Below are positions 11,328 to 23,160 of a stretch of DNA of 44,962 nt, piece after piece. Location of the stretch: NCBI GenBank assembly GCA_027575765.1, contig JANBPT010000316.1, positions 1 through 44,962 on the forward strand, read 5' to 3'. This DNA comes from Tieghemiomyces parasiticus (lineage: Eukaryota > Kickxellomycota > Dimargaritomycetes > Dimargaritales > Dimargaritaceae). Position 1 is the first letter of the stretch; each line of letters starts with the position of its first letter. Below the pieces are notes generated by a model that was given only the letters and a program-made list of their open reading frames with translations, was not told where the DNA came from and searched no databases. Both the position numbers and the translations under genes were made by a program.

Positions 11328-14300
11328 TCAAGGTAACTCGGTCGACCTTTCCAGCTCGGGTTGGCCATTGCTGCTCGTATCCTGAGCTGGCGGCGTACTA
11401 GTATCGTGGGTGCTGATGCCGAGAGCGCCCAAATAATCCTGCACCGCCACTGGGTTTCCACAGTCGAGCTTCTTCAGGTCGATCGCCTCGCCGTAGGCCG
11501 GAGTCGACCCCCCAGTACAACGCTCCAGGGTGAACCGGTGTCGGTTGGCCTCGGCTGGCCCGTCGGGAATTATCCAGTAAAGGTTATGCGTGTAAGGACG
11601 TATAAATACCAGGTTTGTAGAACGAACCACTAATTGGTGTCGTCACGGTACCATGGATGATAAGTTGAAGCATAGTGAGCCAGCGCTAAGACTCCACCAC
11701 GGATACGTACCTTCGGCGACAACGGACTCAGGCAGGCCGGCTTGGCGGGCGCAGACATAGGCCCAAGCGCAGGTTCCCATACCAGGAATAATCCTGGGCA
11801 TGCGTGAGATGCAGAAAACAAAGCCGGTGAATTGAATGAGGTGATAATGTCCACATCGGCCAAACTGCACATGTAGGTGGTATGCCCATTTGAATCAACT
11901 GTGTCGACTAGTTATAATTCACGAAGGGGCCTTACTTGTACAGGTAGGTCATTCCCCCCTGGGTCTGCTCATGCTGGTGTACAAGTACCTCCATGGTTTG
12001 CCATTTGATGCGCATTTGGACCTGGCCGAGGAGATCCCGGTCCGCCAGCTCTGAGGTATGGAGTTATAGACGCGGAAGGGGAAGAGGCGATGGGCCGTGG
12101 TTAGGAGTGACCGGGCGGCTCTCCTGGGTCTTGTTCGCTAGCTGCAGCGGGCAGCCAAAGTCTTCGGCACCATGGCTATGTGCTTTGTATACTCACCATA
12201 GAAGTGCGTGGCCGCCAGAATCAATGGACAATTCTCCTCTTGTTCGATAAAATATTGCAAAGTGGCACCTAGGAGGCCGATGCCATCTGTACCGAGAAGG
12301 CGGAGGAGGAGGGGGGAAGATACCATTGCGTATTGCAACAGCCGGGTCAGGGGGTGCTTTCTAGGTCATACCCTCTCCATGCGCCCGGTGACCTAGAGTA
12401 AGGTTATCGGAAAACTTGCCAATCTATTGACTAACCTGCTGTGTTGGTGCCCTTGCCGAATTCATCGCAGATAAACAGGGATGAGCGGGTGCAACGTTGG
12501 ACCGCCCCAGCCAGTGCCCGAAGGTCCTCGGTGAAGGCACTCGTTTCCTGGTGACCGGCATACACGAGGGAGGTATGGCACACATTATTAAGGTTCCATT
12601 GCGGACCAGTGTGAGCTAGCAGTTATTAGAGGTCCATACGTCGTAGGCGCTAGCGGACGTCAAAGGATTTCTCAATACAACAAAGATGGCTTTCTTACCG
12701 TGGTGATTGAGTCAACTGTTTTGCTTTTGACCAAGATCCGGTCAAACGGATACAGTTCGGCGGCCTCGGCAGGTACCAAGCTAATGATCGTGGGCAGATA
12801 GGGACTATTCAATAAATAGTGTTGGGTGTGATAGCCCCCAGAAAACTGCAAGGCGTGCATGCGTGCTTTCTTTTTCTCTTATCTTCCGTTTTGCCTATGC
12901 ATGTGCTCACCTGCCAATTTGTGCCATGAGGACGACCAGGGCCACCTTACGGTGCGTTGGGGGGGGGGTTTACGGAGTGGTATCAATTCGATCACGGATG
13001 TCAAGGGTGAGTGACCAAGGGAATTCTGAAGGGAACGGCCTACCGCTGGGTGCACTACGCCGTTTGCATTATTGGCTTACCTGTTCCATATAGACACTCT
13101 TGCCCGAATTATTTGGCGCCACTATCAACAGCAGTCGCTCGTCAGGGGTGATGACCGTATCGTTGTCTACGCAGACCTCTGAAAAGGTCTCGAGCAGCGC
13201 GTGTCTAACGGTATCGAGTACAATCTGGGCCGTTGAATATGTCAGCCAACATGGCCTTCTAACCGGCACCTATCCTTGGGCACGGTCACCCAGCGAATTC
13301 ACACGTAAACCTACCTACCGCCTCTTATACAGACCTGGCCAGTGTCACTGAATACAGGCCGGGTGTAATGGAGACGAGCTCCAACGTCGGCCAGAGCCAA
13401 GACGCTTCAATTGAAATAAAATGGCAAATAATGAAGACAGTTTACAACGTAGTAATCGTTAGGAAAAGCGGTGGTGGCCTACTAAAATCTGGTATCGGCC
13501 ATGCTGCACCAGTGTGAATCCTTGGTAGCTACCGTGCTCATTTATACTTACCAGTCCAGCTCACCGATAAAACTGCAGAGGCTGCGGACCAGGGGTAGGT
13601 GCTCCACGAGCTCCCCGACTAGGTCCTGTACCAGCTCGGTCTCACGATCTTTCATGGAAAATATGTACAGACGCTGGGTTATAGTTTAGGGCCGAATACC
13701 GGTTCACGAAGTGGGGGCCAACATAGCTGTGCATCCGGACTTACCAATTACCAGATAGTAGACGTCGCCGAAGCGATTGTCGAGCTCTAAGATCCACGTA
13801 TCGGTCAAGGGTACAGGATCGTTAACGTGGACTGGGGGTTGAGTGACGTTATTCAATGGGCTTGGCGTACCCTTTTCACCCTGCAGGTGATCGATGGGGG
13901 GAGTTGGTAACCTACCTTGTAGGAAGACGCTTTTTAGGTAATACTGTGCCTCCGTCTCAAGCTATGGACAACGGTGACCCGAACCGGTGATGTAGCAGTT
14001 AATCAGATGGTCGGTAGGTCGTACAATTAAGTGAGGCATCGCTATCGTCGAATATAATTTTGGTGTGGCCGCCCCTATGAAATATACATATATATATATT
14101 TCCATTGCCGGCACTTACCACCACAGAGAATCCCTGCAGCTGCTGACTGGACCCTTGCTCCTCAATCGCCATCCGGGGCACCGTAATCAGGAAACCCAGC
14201 TGCGGGAAGTAAAGGGTGCGAATGGCGCCCCTGAGAGCACCTCGGAGGTCCTGCGTGATCCTTCGGTTTGCTTGAGACTGTTCAGGTAGCAGCGAAGGAT

Positions 14301-17300
14301 TCAGTGTCAGAGAATGAGAAAGTGCCTCGACGCAGTTAATCATGTCGTGGGAAATGATCTACAGCATCAACCACCATAGCAATTTAGGTCTAAACCTACC
14401 AAAAGTTGGGGCAGCCTGTCGTACTGCGCTCGTAGTTGATTCAGCATCTGGGTCGGGGCTCATTACAACAGTGGGTCAGGTGAGCTACATAGTTCTAATC
14501 GGTGCCGTTCTAAACGGCGGAAAATAGGCAATCCGCGCCATATCCTCCACTCTCCCTCCCCCCCGCTGCTTACTGGGTCGACCGTCGCATTGACCACCAC
14601 GCGTCCCTCCCGCTTACTGCTGGGGAAATCAATCTGTGGGATGGGTTATAATCGAGCGGTTATGAAATATACAGGTGATTAGAGGCCGAATAGCCAATAA
14701 TGCAAAGGTCCCTTCGGCACTTCGTACGGGCAACCACGGCACATTTAACTTACCATGGCCTCGATGTGGGCCAGCAGGCCTCGCAATGTTTGCAGTGGTA
14801 GGGCTTCGATCTGTGTAAGGAGATTGTGCAATTCAAACCCCTGTTAACTGGGCACGCCGCTGTTCCAAAATCGTAAAATGTTGCGCACGAAATAATTCCG
14901 ATATCGTACCTTTTGGCTAATCGACATCCCATGGGGAAGCTGCTTCGCTGCCGAGTGGATATTGATACTAGCCGACAGGAACTGTGCTCAAAGCGGAGTG
15001 GGGGGATGAGGGGAGGCAGAAATGGCAGGAGTAAGATAACGGCTCTACTTCGCGCCGTGTTGCAGATAACTGTCTCATCCCGCTTACACCAATTACACTT
15101 ACCTTGATCCAAGCCTCCCAGTCCCCGAGGGTCAGTTTACTCGGAAGGTGATGTGTGCGCACCGACTTTCCCGCGGCCTTCAGATACCCCCGGAGCGTAG
15201 ATCGCAGTGCCTGGTGCTGGGCGGCGGCGAAATAAGCGACCATGTCGAGTCGGGCATTGATTTTGACGGGATCGCGCAGTGGCCTGGCTAGCCAGGTCCG
15301 GAGAAGCGACTGGCCGTAGGTGGTGTAGGTGCGGTTCAACAAGGCTGGTATGGTATGTCCCTGCGGCGATAAGCTTGGTATCATGAATTTGTGGGCTCAT
15401 CATCGTGATGAATATAGAGTCTGTGCCACCTCAACGGAAGCTGCCTAACCACTCGACCTACCAAAGAGGGATGAACATTCACGACCCCTGTCCTGCTGGT
15501 GCATGTTGGTGTGGCGCTGCGTATTGAAGACCCGCAGTGTCCTGTGCGACATGGTGGAATATCGGTGATAAAATGTGTTAGCCTATAAGTAGCGGGTTTG
15601 CCTGTTAACCGCCCCCTGGCTGACTGCTACGCAATGAGAGGGTGGTTACAGTATTCCGAGGCCTTTTATGACGGGCAAGGCGCTTAGAAATAAAATCCAG
15701 CAATTCCGAACGCACAATTACCCTGATCCCCACTAACTATCACCGCAGTTAGTTAAGGTCTCGATAACCTGATATTCGAACCTACCGGTAAGTGTCATCA
15801 TCCGTCACCATATAATCGGCCCTGGTATGGAAAACAGCCAGGCGGCAAAGCGGATGGTTAGCCAGTGGCTATGCCCCACGCTCATTCTCGACCTTGCGCA
15901 TACCGATGGCCTGGCCTAGCAATACGGACAATGGGAAATTGGCTTACAGTTCGATAGGCGTCACGTGCTGGACTTGGGCGGCCAGGTCGTCACCCGACTG
16001 GTTAAACTGTTGGAGGTAGTGCACCAGGGCGCTAATGCAGCCGAGCTGTAAACGGGGGGGGCACATTCAACGTTTTAATGCCAGGCACACTTGGTTTGCC
16101 GGGGTCGGTCATTGCCCCGACAGGTGCATTCAGTCGCTTGCATCGCACCTACCGCTACTGGATAAGCAATGGCGCATGGTCGGGCCAGCCAGGTTTTCGG
16201 CGGGGGTTGATTGAGGGAACCATTGAATGGGCCGCCTCTGGCCTGGCCAGGCGTAAGGCCCGTAACGGCGAGCCAGTTGCGCGCGTGGCTGGGCGAAAAA
16301 TCAGCAGAGGAGCGAGCTGTAATAGTACAGCCATCAGACATACCAACGACTGGTACGAAGTTGAGGGGACCAGGGCTACAATGGGTAGAATTAGGGTCGC
16401 AGCCTGAGGCCCCATCCGATATATCCCAGAAAAATTGTACTACTTCATATTTTGAAGACTGAAGTGGTTAGAGAGCCCATGAAAGAATTATGTTGGCAAC
16501 GGTCCTACCTGGTTTCTTCATGGCCTCCATCGTGGCCGCAGGACAGTCGCTGCAGACGATGGTCAGCCTGGGAAGGTACTGGTGCTTGACTAGTTGTTGT
16601 GTTCATGGTAATATGTGCACAGCGCCGACAGTTCAGTCAAATAATTTTCGGTTGGATTAAATATCGCATAGTATACCACGCCAATGAAGCGAGTCATTTT
16701 CACAAGACTTACGGCTGCTAAGGACACTGCATTCGGCGTCATCTACGGTGTCAGGCAGATAGCTTATACGCTGCTCCAAAGGGCAGTAGGCGGCGCAAGC
16801 CACGCGCTGGGAGTTGGTATTGACGGCCAGGATGGCACCCTCAACCAACTCGACCATGGCGGTTGCTTCACCAGATGGTGTGTCTCTGCCCTGAGGTACA
16901 TTGGTAGGCGCCGGAGAACTAGCAAGCGCACGCTGTGGCGAGTGTGCGGGACGGGTCAGGGACTCGAGCAGGGCCAAGGAGCTAGCCGTGGTACGGCTTC
17001 CCAACGCTTCGTTCGTCCACGAGTAGTCAACCCTGGTGGGGATAGAAGCGGGGTCGACGGTGGTGTGCTCCCGGGTTGGGTTAGTGTAGACCCCCGATGC
17101 CTGGAGTCGCGGTGGCCAACTTTCCGGGCGCTCCTGGGGTTCAGGGGTGACGGAAGAGAGCCGTTGAAAGAACCGGAGGGTAGAGGCTGCGGGGCTGGAC
17201 TGACGGGTGTGATGGCTAGAAGCAGTTGAGCTTCCCAGCCAGTGAGCGACGTCGAGTGGCGGAGAGGATGACGGGGCCGGACGACGGTACGGCCCAGGCG

Positions 17301-17493
17301 AGACAAAGTTACCCATGGCAGTCGACCCCAATGGCAGAGGAGGGGGTAGGCTGTGGGGAAGGAGCGGTGGCTCGGACGGACGGAGTGGTGATGAAGGGAG
17401 GGGCGAGGGTAGTACTGAGGTCCGTCGCGAATATCGCACTTCGCCCGAGCCGCAGCTGCCGTTCGGGTCGTCGGTGTAGGCCGGGCGTTTCAT
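11328..17493 (-). CDS. MSH5: MutS homologue MSH5 (meiotic), about 23 exons
   Basis: Meiosis-specific MutS protein that forms a clamp with MSH4 to stabilise crossover intermediates. Exons rebuilt from phase and homology, 5' to 3': 17493-16713, 16589-16509, about 16349-16153, 16045-15948, 15821-15786, 15541-15462, 15344-15103, 14840-14754, 14633-14574, 14447-14400, 14358-14119, 13961-13916, 13786-13745, 13648-13552, 13404-13335, 13224-13081, 12945-12911, 12780-12699, 12547-12436, 12286-12197, 12050-11936, 11793-11711, 11629-11328. This gives about 1,055 residues. Landmarks: a Pro/Ser-rich N-terminal extension of about 220 residues, lever/clamp core in exons 7-15 (LLRTWLARP, LYFPQLGFLITVPR), P-loop APNNSGKSVYMEQ in exon 16, LVPAEAAEL in exon 18, Walker B FICDEFGKGTNTAD across exons 19-20, and THFYELAD across 20-21. 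The SGKSVY and AQAGLP-like blocks point to MSH5, not MSH4. The first P-loop glycine is Ala (codon 13119-13117). The start of exon 3 (16316, 16349, 16439 or 16442) and the last junction are the least certain. Exon 15 has a weak GTCTGT donor. Confidence 0.9.
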
Positions 17494-18585
17494 GACGGAA
17501 ATGAATTGCCAAGCAGAGACAAAACCAGTCACGGCCGCATGAAAATTATCGGAAGTGAAAGAGAGAGGTGTTAGGTAGAGATGAAAATCGAGGCTACTCG
17601 TGCCTGCATTGGGAGACCTAGCCGACGCCTGCGCAGCTACTGTGCTGGCCGTGGGCAGCACTAGTGGTTTCTCGTAGGCGCATACAGTGCCAGGTCTAGG
17701 GACGGGCAGCATACAACAGCTAGGTCGCCGCCGTTTATTCCTGCCGAACCGCGGCGGTTGATCTGTTGGGACATTGTATCGGCCACCCACTTTGTGCCAA
17801 ATAAGGTCACCAGTGTCTCTCCCTTCCCCCCCCTCCGTCAAATCGATCGTCTCTGCAAGATTTACGTCGCTTTGTCCATTTGGTAACACTTTACATATCT
17901 ATTGGACCACACGAGCTCTGTTTATTCTCCGCCCTTTACTCTCGCCGGCGGCCATTTTGGTTCGCTAGATGGCTAGCGTTAGCGCCAGTCCCAGCCGAGC
18001 CTGCAGGGGAAGGGGCGCCCCATCTAGGGCGGTGTTTCAGAGGAGCCCGTCGGTACACAGAGAAAATGGAAGGGCCTGTGCTCCACCACGCACTCTCACC
18101 ATTGTACGCCCTTCCTGCCGGCTTCAATCTGGCCCTCTCCCGCCTCCGCCCCCCGGGGACCTGTCTTACCTATGTGTACATCCACTGCTCTTCCCTTCCC
18201 TTCACCCAATTCTCTACTGCCTCCTCATCCATTCCTTCGCCCAGCTAGTTCGCCTCGGACCCTGACTAGGTTTACCACATGCTACCTGTTTACGTTCCTC
18301 TACTACGCCGCGTTTCACTATCTCCACCTACACTCTTGCCATCCAGTTCACTCCAAACGGTACTGCGTCTCCACCCTTCCGGGTCGCCCTCATCCATACG
18401 CACAACTCCCCGTTTTCGCCTTGTCTACCCTCTCCTGTCCTCACCCGTTATTAACATCAACCCTCCTTCTATCCCTACAGTACGACATGTGTCTACCCCA
18501 CCGGACAATCAACGCCTGAACCCAGCCTTGTCTCTGCACAGCAGCCTTGACCTTTCCCTCCTCTCTCTCTCTTTGCTTAGCCCTT
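17494..18585. promoter_or_regulatory. Divergent promoter region, MSH5 / LysM-protein gene
   Basis: The gap lies between the MSH5 start (minus) and the LysM-protein start (plus). The MSH5 frame stays open upstream of its chosen ATG (in-frame ATG near 17713), so the MSH5 N-terminus may be longer. The plus strand from about 18180 to 18580 is strongly C/T-rich and ends in a CT repeat and TTAG at 18561-18580, which looks like a splice acceptor just before the LysM-protein ATG; a 5' UTR intron is possible. Confidence 0.45.
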
Positions 18586-20067
18586 ATGACCACTTACCAC
18601 CAGGACGACCGGCCCGCGGATAGACAAGCGCGGCACCGGTACCCGCCGCGGCAGGCCGCTCCGCCTGACGAGGTACTCTTTGCTGTGGACGACGAGCACG
18701 ACCCCACGGCGGACCTTCTGACCGACACCGACCGTACAACGCCTCCGTACATACAAGCCCCACGGCCCCGGCAGCCCGCCAATGGCGGCAGCGTCACGCG
18801 TGACACGCCGACCCAGGAGTACTCCCGACCGGCCCGGACTGGCCGACGTCACCTGGACCACCCGTCTGACTCTGGAGGTCTCTTGGCTGGCCTTACCGGC
18901 GGAGACCTGGCCCGGCACTGGGCGGATGAGACCGCAACCATCCGCGGCAGTCTGACTTCCGCCATCCTACCGTGCATGCAGGCCGTCGAGCCGCTCCGCC
19001 GCGAAGCGCTGAGTACCATCCGCAAGCAGAGTGCCCACTGGGCTGATTTCTTACAGGGTCCCCGCCGAAATCTCGTCAATATTGTGCCAGCCGAAGGTGG
19101 GTCGGTGCCCTCCGAAGCCGTGGTGGCCTCGGCACCAGGCATCCGGGTCACCTCTAAGCTCGAGCCCGCTCAGCGGGACCCGTTGCTTAGCGGCGGGGGG
19201 AATGGGCGGCCCGAGACCGGTGCCGCCCAGCGGTTTGCCACGTTCGGCAGCAGTCTGCGCGACATGCTGTCGTCCACCCTTATGCTCGACGAGCCAATCG
19301 AGCCTGGCCCCTTGGCTCGTAAACGTGGTACTGGCTCGCACTTATCCGCGCCCAATAGCCCTGCTCCGCGGCACCTGTCCACTACGACCTACCCGGCGGG
19401 CCCCAACAGCGGGTTACGCCAACGTCGCGGACCCTCCCCGGTCCGCCGTTCGTTGGACAGCGACCGGCCACCCTCCCAACGCCGCAACCCGGCCACCGTC
19501 CGGGCCATCATTCACCGCGTGGTCCCCGCTGACACCATGGCTGGCATCTGCCTCAAGTACGGGATCAGTCCCGCCGCCCTAAAGAAAGTCAACCGGCTGT
19601 GGTCGACCGACAGCATTCATTTTCGCGACCAGCTCTTCATCCCTGTCGCGCTGTGCGATTCCCGGGAGGTCCATCTCTACAATACCGTTATGATGAATGC
19701 TGAGTCCCCATTTTACCAGCCCGAGGAAACGTTCCCTAGCCCGCCCGCAAGTGGTGGCGATGGCCAAGCGCAGGGCCTGACGGCGAGGTCCCGCGCTGGA
19801 AGCGAATTAGGCTCGCCCGGAGCTGGCCCGGGCTCGGAAGTTTTGTCGCCGGGAAGAGGCTCCATGTGGGATAGCACCCCTTCGTCTCCCACCCACCTTT
19901 GTCTCGATACGACATCCCAGGCTTCGTCGGCCGCCGCCCGCAGTCGCTCCGATAGCCGCGGAAAAAGCCCCGCGCGTGACCCTCTGGTGCCGGATATTCG
20001 AGCCGTGCCTGCCGACCTACTGAAGTATTTCCCATCGGGAATATCGCCCTCGCTGGCACCCAAGTAA
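18586..20067 (+). CDS. LysM-domain protein, cytosolic type
   Basis: 493 residues from the ATG at 18586 (ATGACCACTTACC); the frame is open further upstream but has no earlier ATG. Most of the chain is polar, Pro/Ser/Arg-rich and predicted disordered. A single LysM domain lies at about residues 310-353: HRVVPADTMAGICLKYGIS, then ALKKVNRLW and QLFIPVA, the usual beta-alpha-alpha-beta pattern. There is no signal peptide or membrane helix, so it differs from secreted chitin-binding LysM effectors and resembles the intracellular LysM proteins (LYSMD type) found in animals and fungi, whose ligand is not settled. The C-terminus is Ser-rich and ends near LLKYFPSGIS. Single exon; a 5' UTR intron ending at 18580 is possible. 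Function cannot be stated beyond the domain. Confidence 0.85.
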   Translation: MTTYHQDDRPADRQARHRYPPRQAAPPDEVLFAVDDEHDPTADLLTDTDRTTPPYIQAPRPRQPANGGSVTRDTPTQEYSRPARTGRRHLDHPSDSGGLLAGLTGGDLARHWADETATIRGSLTSAILPCMQAVEPLRREALSTIRKQSAHWADFLQGPRRNLVNIVPAEGGSVPSEAVVASAPGIRVTSKLEPAQRDPLLSGGGNGRPETGAAQRFATFGSSLRDMLSSTLMLDEPIEPGPLARKRGTGSHLSAPNSPAPRHLSTTTYPAGPNSGLRQRRGPSPVRRSLDSDRPPSQRRNPATVRAIIHRVVPADTMAGICLKYGISPAALKKVNRLWSTDSIHFRDQLFIPVALCDSREVHLYNTVMMNAESPFYQPEETFPSPPASGGDGQAQGLTARSRAGSELGSPGAGPGSEVLSPGRGSMWDSTPSSPTHLCLDTTSQASSAAARSRSDSRGKSPARDPLVPDIRAVPADLLKYFPSGISPSLAPK

Positions 20068-23000
20068 GACGGATGGTCGGGATTAATGGGGAAAGGGGGG
20101 ATTAGGGAAAAGGGGGGAGTCGTACCGGCCGAGAAGGTTATTTGGAATGATGCTCGAATTGTCACCCGGACTGACCGACGTTCCCCAAGTTTTAAGTGTA
20201 TTTTTACGGACATTTATCTTCCTTTTTTTTAGTTTTGTATTTTGGTCGTTAGCATGCCAACTATGGATCTATGACGTATCCTTCCTCCCCCGTTGGTTTT
20301 ACTGATTAAGCTGTATAAAAACGAGATGCTACATTCAAACCAGGGGTAGTTGTAATACCTGGCACCTATCATTGTTAATTATTATTATTTTTTTGGCAGA
20401 GGTGAAGTCAGCGATGACAATAATATGTTACCACAGGCCAGCCCCGGGGCATTGAAAAATCCGCTTTCTTTATCCTCTAAAATTCATGGTGGGAGAAGCT
20501 GGGTTTTTGGATTTTAGGGGCCCTAGCGGGCGTAGGTACGGTCCTTAGTCACAGACACCGATGTATGATGGCCCTGCCTGCCCCCGCCCCTTCTAAATAG
20601 GAACTGGTTAATCGCCACGGTTGGACATCGTGGTGACCCCAGGATGCAAGATTACGTGCGGCAACCGCAGTGTCTAGATCAGGTTCCATGGCCCGTATTT
20701 AGACGGAAGCTTAACCGATATGGTGACTCTGACAAAATTCGTACAAGGTATCGGGTACCGGGCAAACGTGCATCGTTGGCTCGCACCAAAAGCACACTAA
20801 ATGGCTGATAACCAAATTTCTAGTGCTAAGGTAGGGATCGACCCATTGATTGCCATGGTTTTGATGCGCGTTGGGGATTGCGGAGCCTGCACCAACACCT
20901 ACGTGGTAGCTGCAGAGCCGACTAACCACGGAGAGATGAACGTTCCAGGCAATGTGTACCTCGGACGTCATTGGTTAAATTTCCCACCGGCCGTGCCACG
21001 AAGGGATGGATCCCGCCAAGCCTCTTTAGCGCAAAGGTTGGTTTAATCGAGGGTTAAAAAAATGAAGACTGGCCTGGCTGTAAGCTGTTTGAATGTAGTG
21101 AAGGACTATAACGGGATACTTGCTCTGCTTGTTGGTAGGCAAATGCGTCGGGCGAGAAGGGTGGGCGACAACACAGAAAGCTGCCAGATCATATTGCATC
21201 GCCGTGGGGCTTAACACGTCGATGTCGAGCACCCTCAGTGGTTTGGGAAGCCAACCGTAGTATGTTTCGGTCGGATTCCCGAGTGGTCCACTAGCTGTAC
21301 TGAGTGTCGACGTGATCGCCTCATCACCTCATCCCCATCGTTGTGCGGAGAGCTTCCCCACCCTATCCTATCAGGCCACTCGTGTCAGCATCAGCATGCT
21401 GGGGAGCGGCTTTGGCCCGCACGGTAGACACTCCCAACCTCTGGCCTCCATACCGCCCTCTTTACGCTATCGAGTCAGCAGAAATGCGTGAACAGCTACC
21501 GGCGGCCTCTGGTGACGAAACGGCGTGGTTTGCCGGCTACCGACGGGGCCGGGACGAGGACCTAGCCATGGCCCATCTGTGCGCCTCCTAGGCATCCCGA
21601 AATAGAACTCGGAATATTCCTGTGCGATGGCCAGACAGGTGTGGCTTGAATCGTCAGTGGAACGCCACAGGTGCCACAGGTTCCTACTGGTCCTGTCGGA
21701 GCTTATTTGCCTCACTCCTCCCTTCTACTGCCGTTCTATCGAAGCAAAGCCGCCGCCGGTTTAGATGGCGCCTGTACGAACGGTGTGCCGACCGGGACCC
21801 GCTCGGCCTACCCTTCCCCCTCTCTTTCGCGCGGCAGGGCATCAACGACCACAACGCAGAGTAACTGGGCGGCAGGCTCACACTATCACCAGCTACTACT
21901 GCCCCCTCCTTCTCACTTTCCCTTTTCGTTCCCGCCCCTAAGCGCTTCCCAATGAGCAGGCCTCCCCCTTCGGAAGTCCGTCGGCCCTTCATGTGGCCAA
22001 TCTCTTGGCGGCTTGGCCCGCCGTTCCTTCAGCCTTCTATTTCGGAGGTTCTCTGCCGGCCATCCACCCAGCCTCCTGTCAGCCGGGCGCCTCGCCTCTA
22101 TATAATCGGACTGGTCCCCTGCGCACCCCGTCCCCGGTTCGATTTACTACTTTTGTATCCCGACTCGCTACGTCTCTTTGCGGCCCGTTAAGGCAATTCC
22201 ACGGTCTCCAAGTCTTTGTTGGCGGATAGCGTGCTTCCCATTTCCAAACCGAGACCTTTTGGCTCGACGCCTTTATTGCGGCCACCTTTTGTCCTCTCAC
22301 CATCCTGGCTCGCGCCGGATTAGCTCCACTACCCCAGCGTCCGCTCCTTGTAAGCTCCTCGACGAGGCTCATCAGGGCATTCGACTCCTGGCAGCTAACC
22401 CCCGCAGTTCCCCCCTCATTCAGTTCGCTCCCCGTCTCCGTTACAGTGCCCACTGACTCCCAGGGGACTACTCGACGACAACTCTCCGTATATTGTCTGT
22501 TGTCGCTCCCTTCGGCTTCTTTTTCTCACCAGCCTTTGTTTTTATGTCTCTTACGAGTTCCTTAATTCCATTCGGAGCAATAATCTACCCTTCACGTTTA
22601 CTTGGCACATAGTTTATTTTGAAGCCGCGGCTGCCCGTTCTGCCGTCCATATCGGACTGTATACCTCCGACAGGATTCCGGAGCCGACTTTGCCTCCGCC
22701 ACATCAACGTAGCTGATTGGCCGCCGTGCGCCTGCGCTCCCTGCCAGTATCCAACCGGCAGACCCGCCCTCCATCTCCGTACCGGCACCCGTTCCTCGCC
22801 TCTGGTTCGTCCGGCGGAGTCTACACCACTCTGCCTTGGCCACTGGCATACTGTTTCGTCCTTTATACGCTGGACTGCCACGGACCCAATATTCGTTATT
22901 TTTTTCCAAGCCTCCACGCGCCGACCGCCCCCATCCTCCTCAGTTCACTTTGCATTGCACCCCCCTGACGCCAGCCTCCACCACTATCTTTAGAGCCTGC

Positions 23001-23160
23001 TAGGTCCTTACGCTATTAGCTACCAGTTGTCAAGCCAGACGCGTGGACTCTCTCCTCGCCCTTCGCTTTCCTCGCGCCCTATCCCTCTCACGGCGCCACC
23101 TTGTCTCTGTGGTCACCCCCTACTCTCGACGTCCTCCCCGCCTCCATCTCGTCCCTCGAC
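20068..23160. other. Intergenic region with TATA-like element and C/T-rich tract
   Basis: No supported gene on either strand in about 3.1 kb. A TATA-like CTATATAATC lies at 22098-22107 on the plus strand. From about 21,900 to 23,160 the plus strand is C/T-rich, like the leaders of other genes in this window, which fits a promoter with a long or spliced 5' UTR leading to the sphingolipid-enzyme gene at 23161. Open frames here lack recognisable domains. The segment CGAGACCTTTTGGCTCG near 22246 recalls the start of U2 snRNA but the flanks do not match. Confidence 0.45.

Noticed and set aside
16684..17229. 181-codon plus-strand open frame over MSH5 exon 1
   Set aside because: Arg/Gly-rich shadow; the minus strand contains the MSH5 N-terminal match and a good donor site.
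22240..22275. Segment resembling the 5' end of U2 snRNA
   Set aside because: Only about 15 bases match; the downstream branch-point-recognition sequence of U2 is absent.
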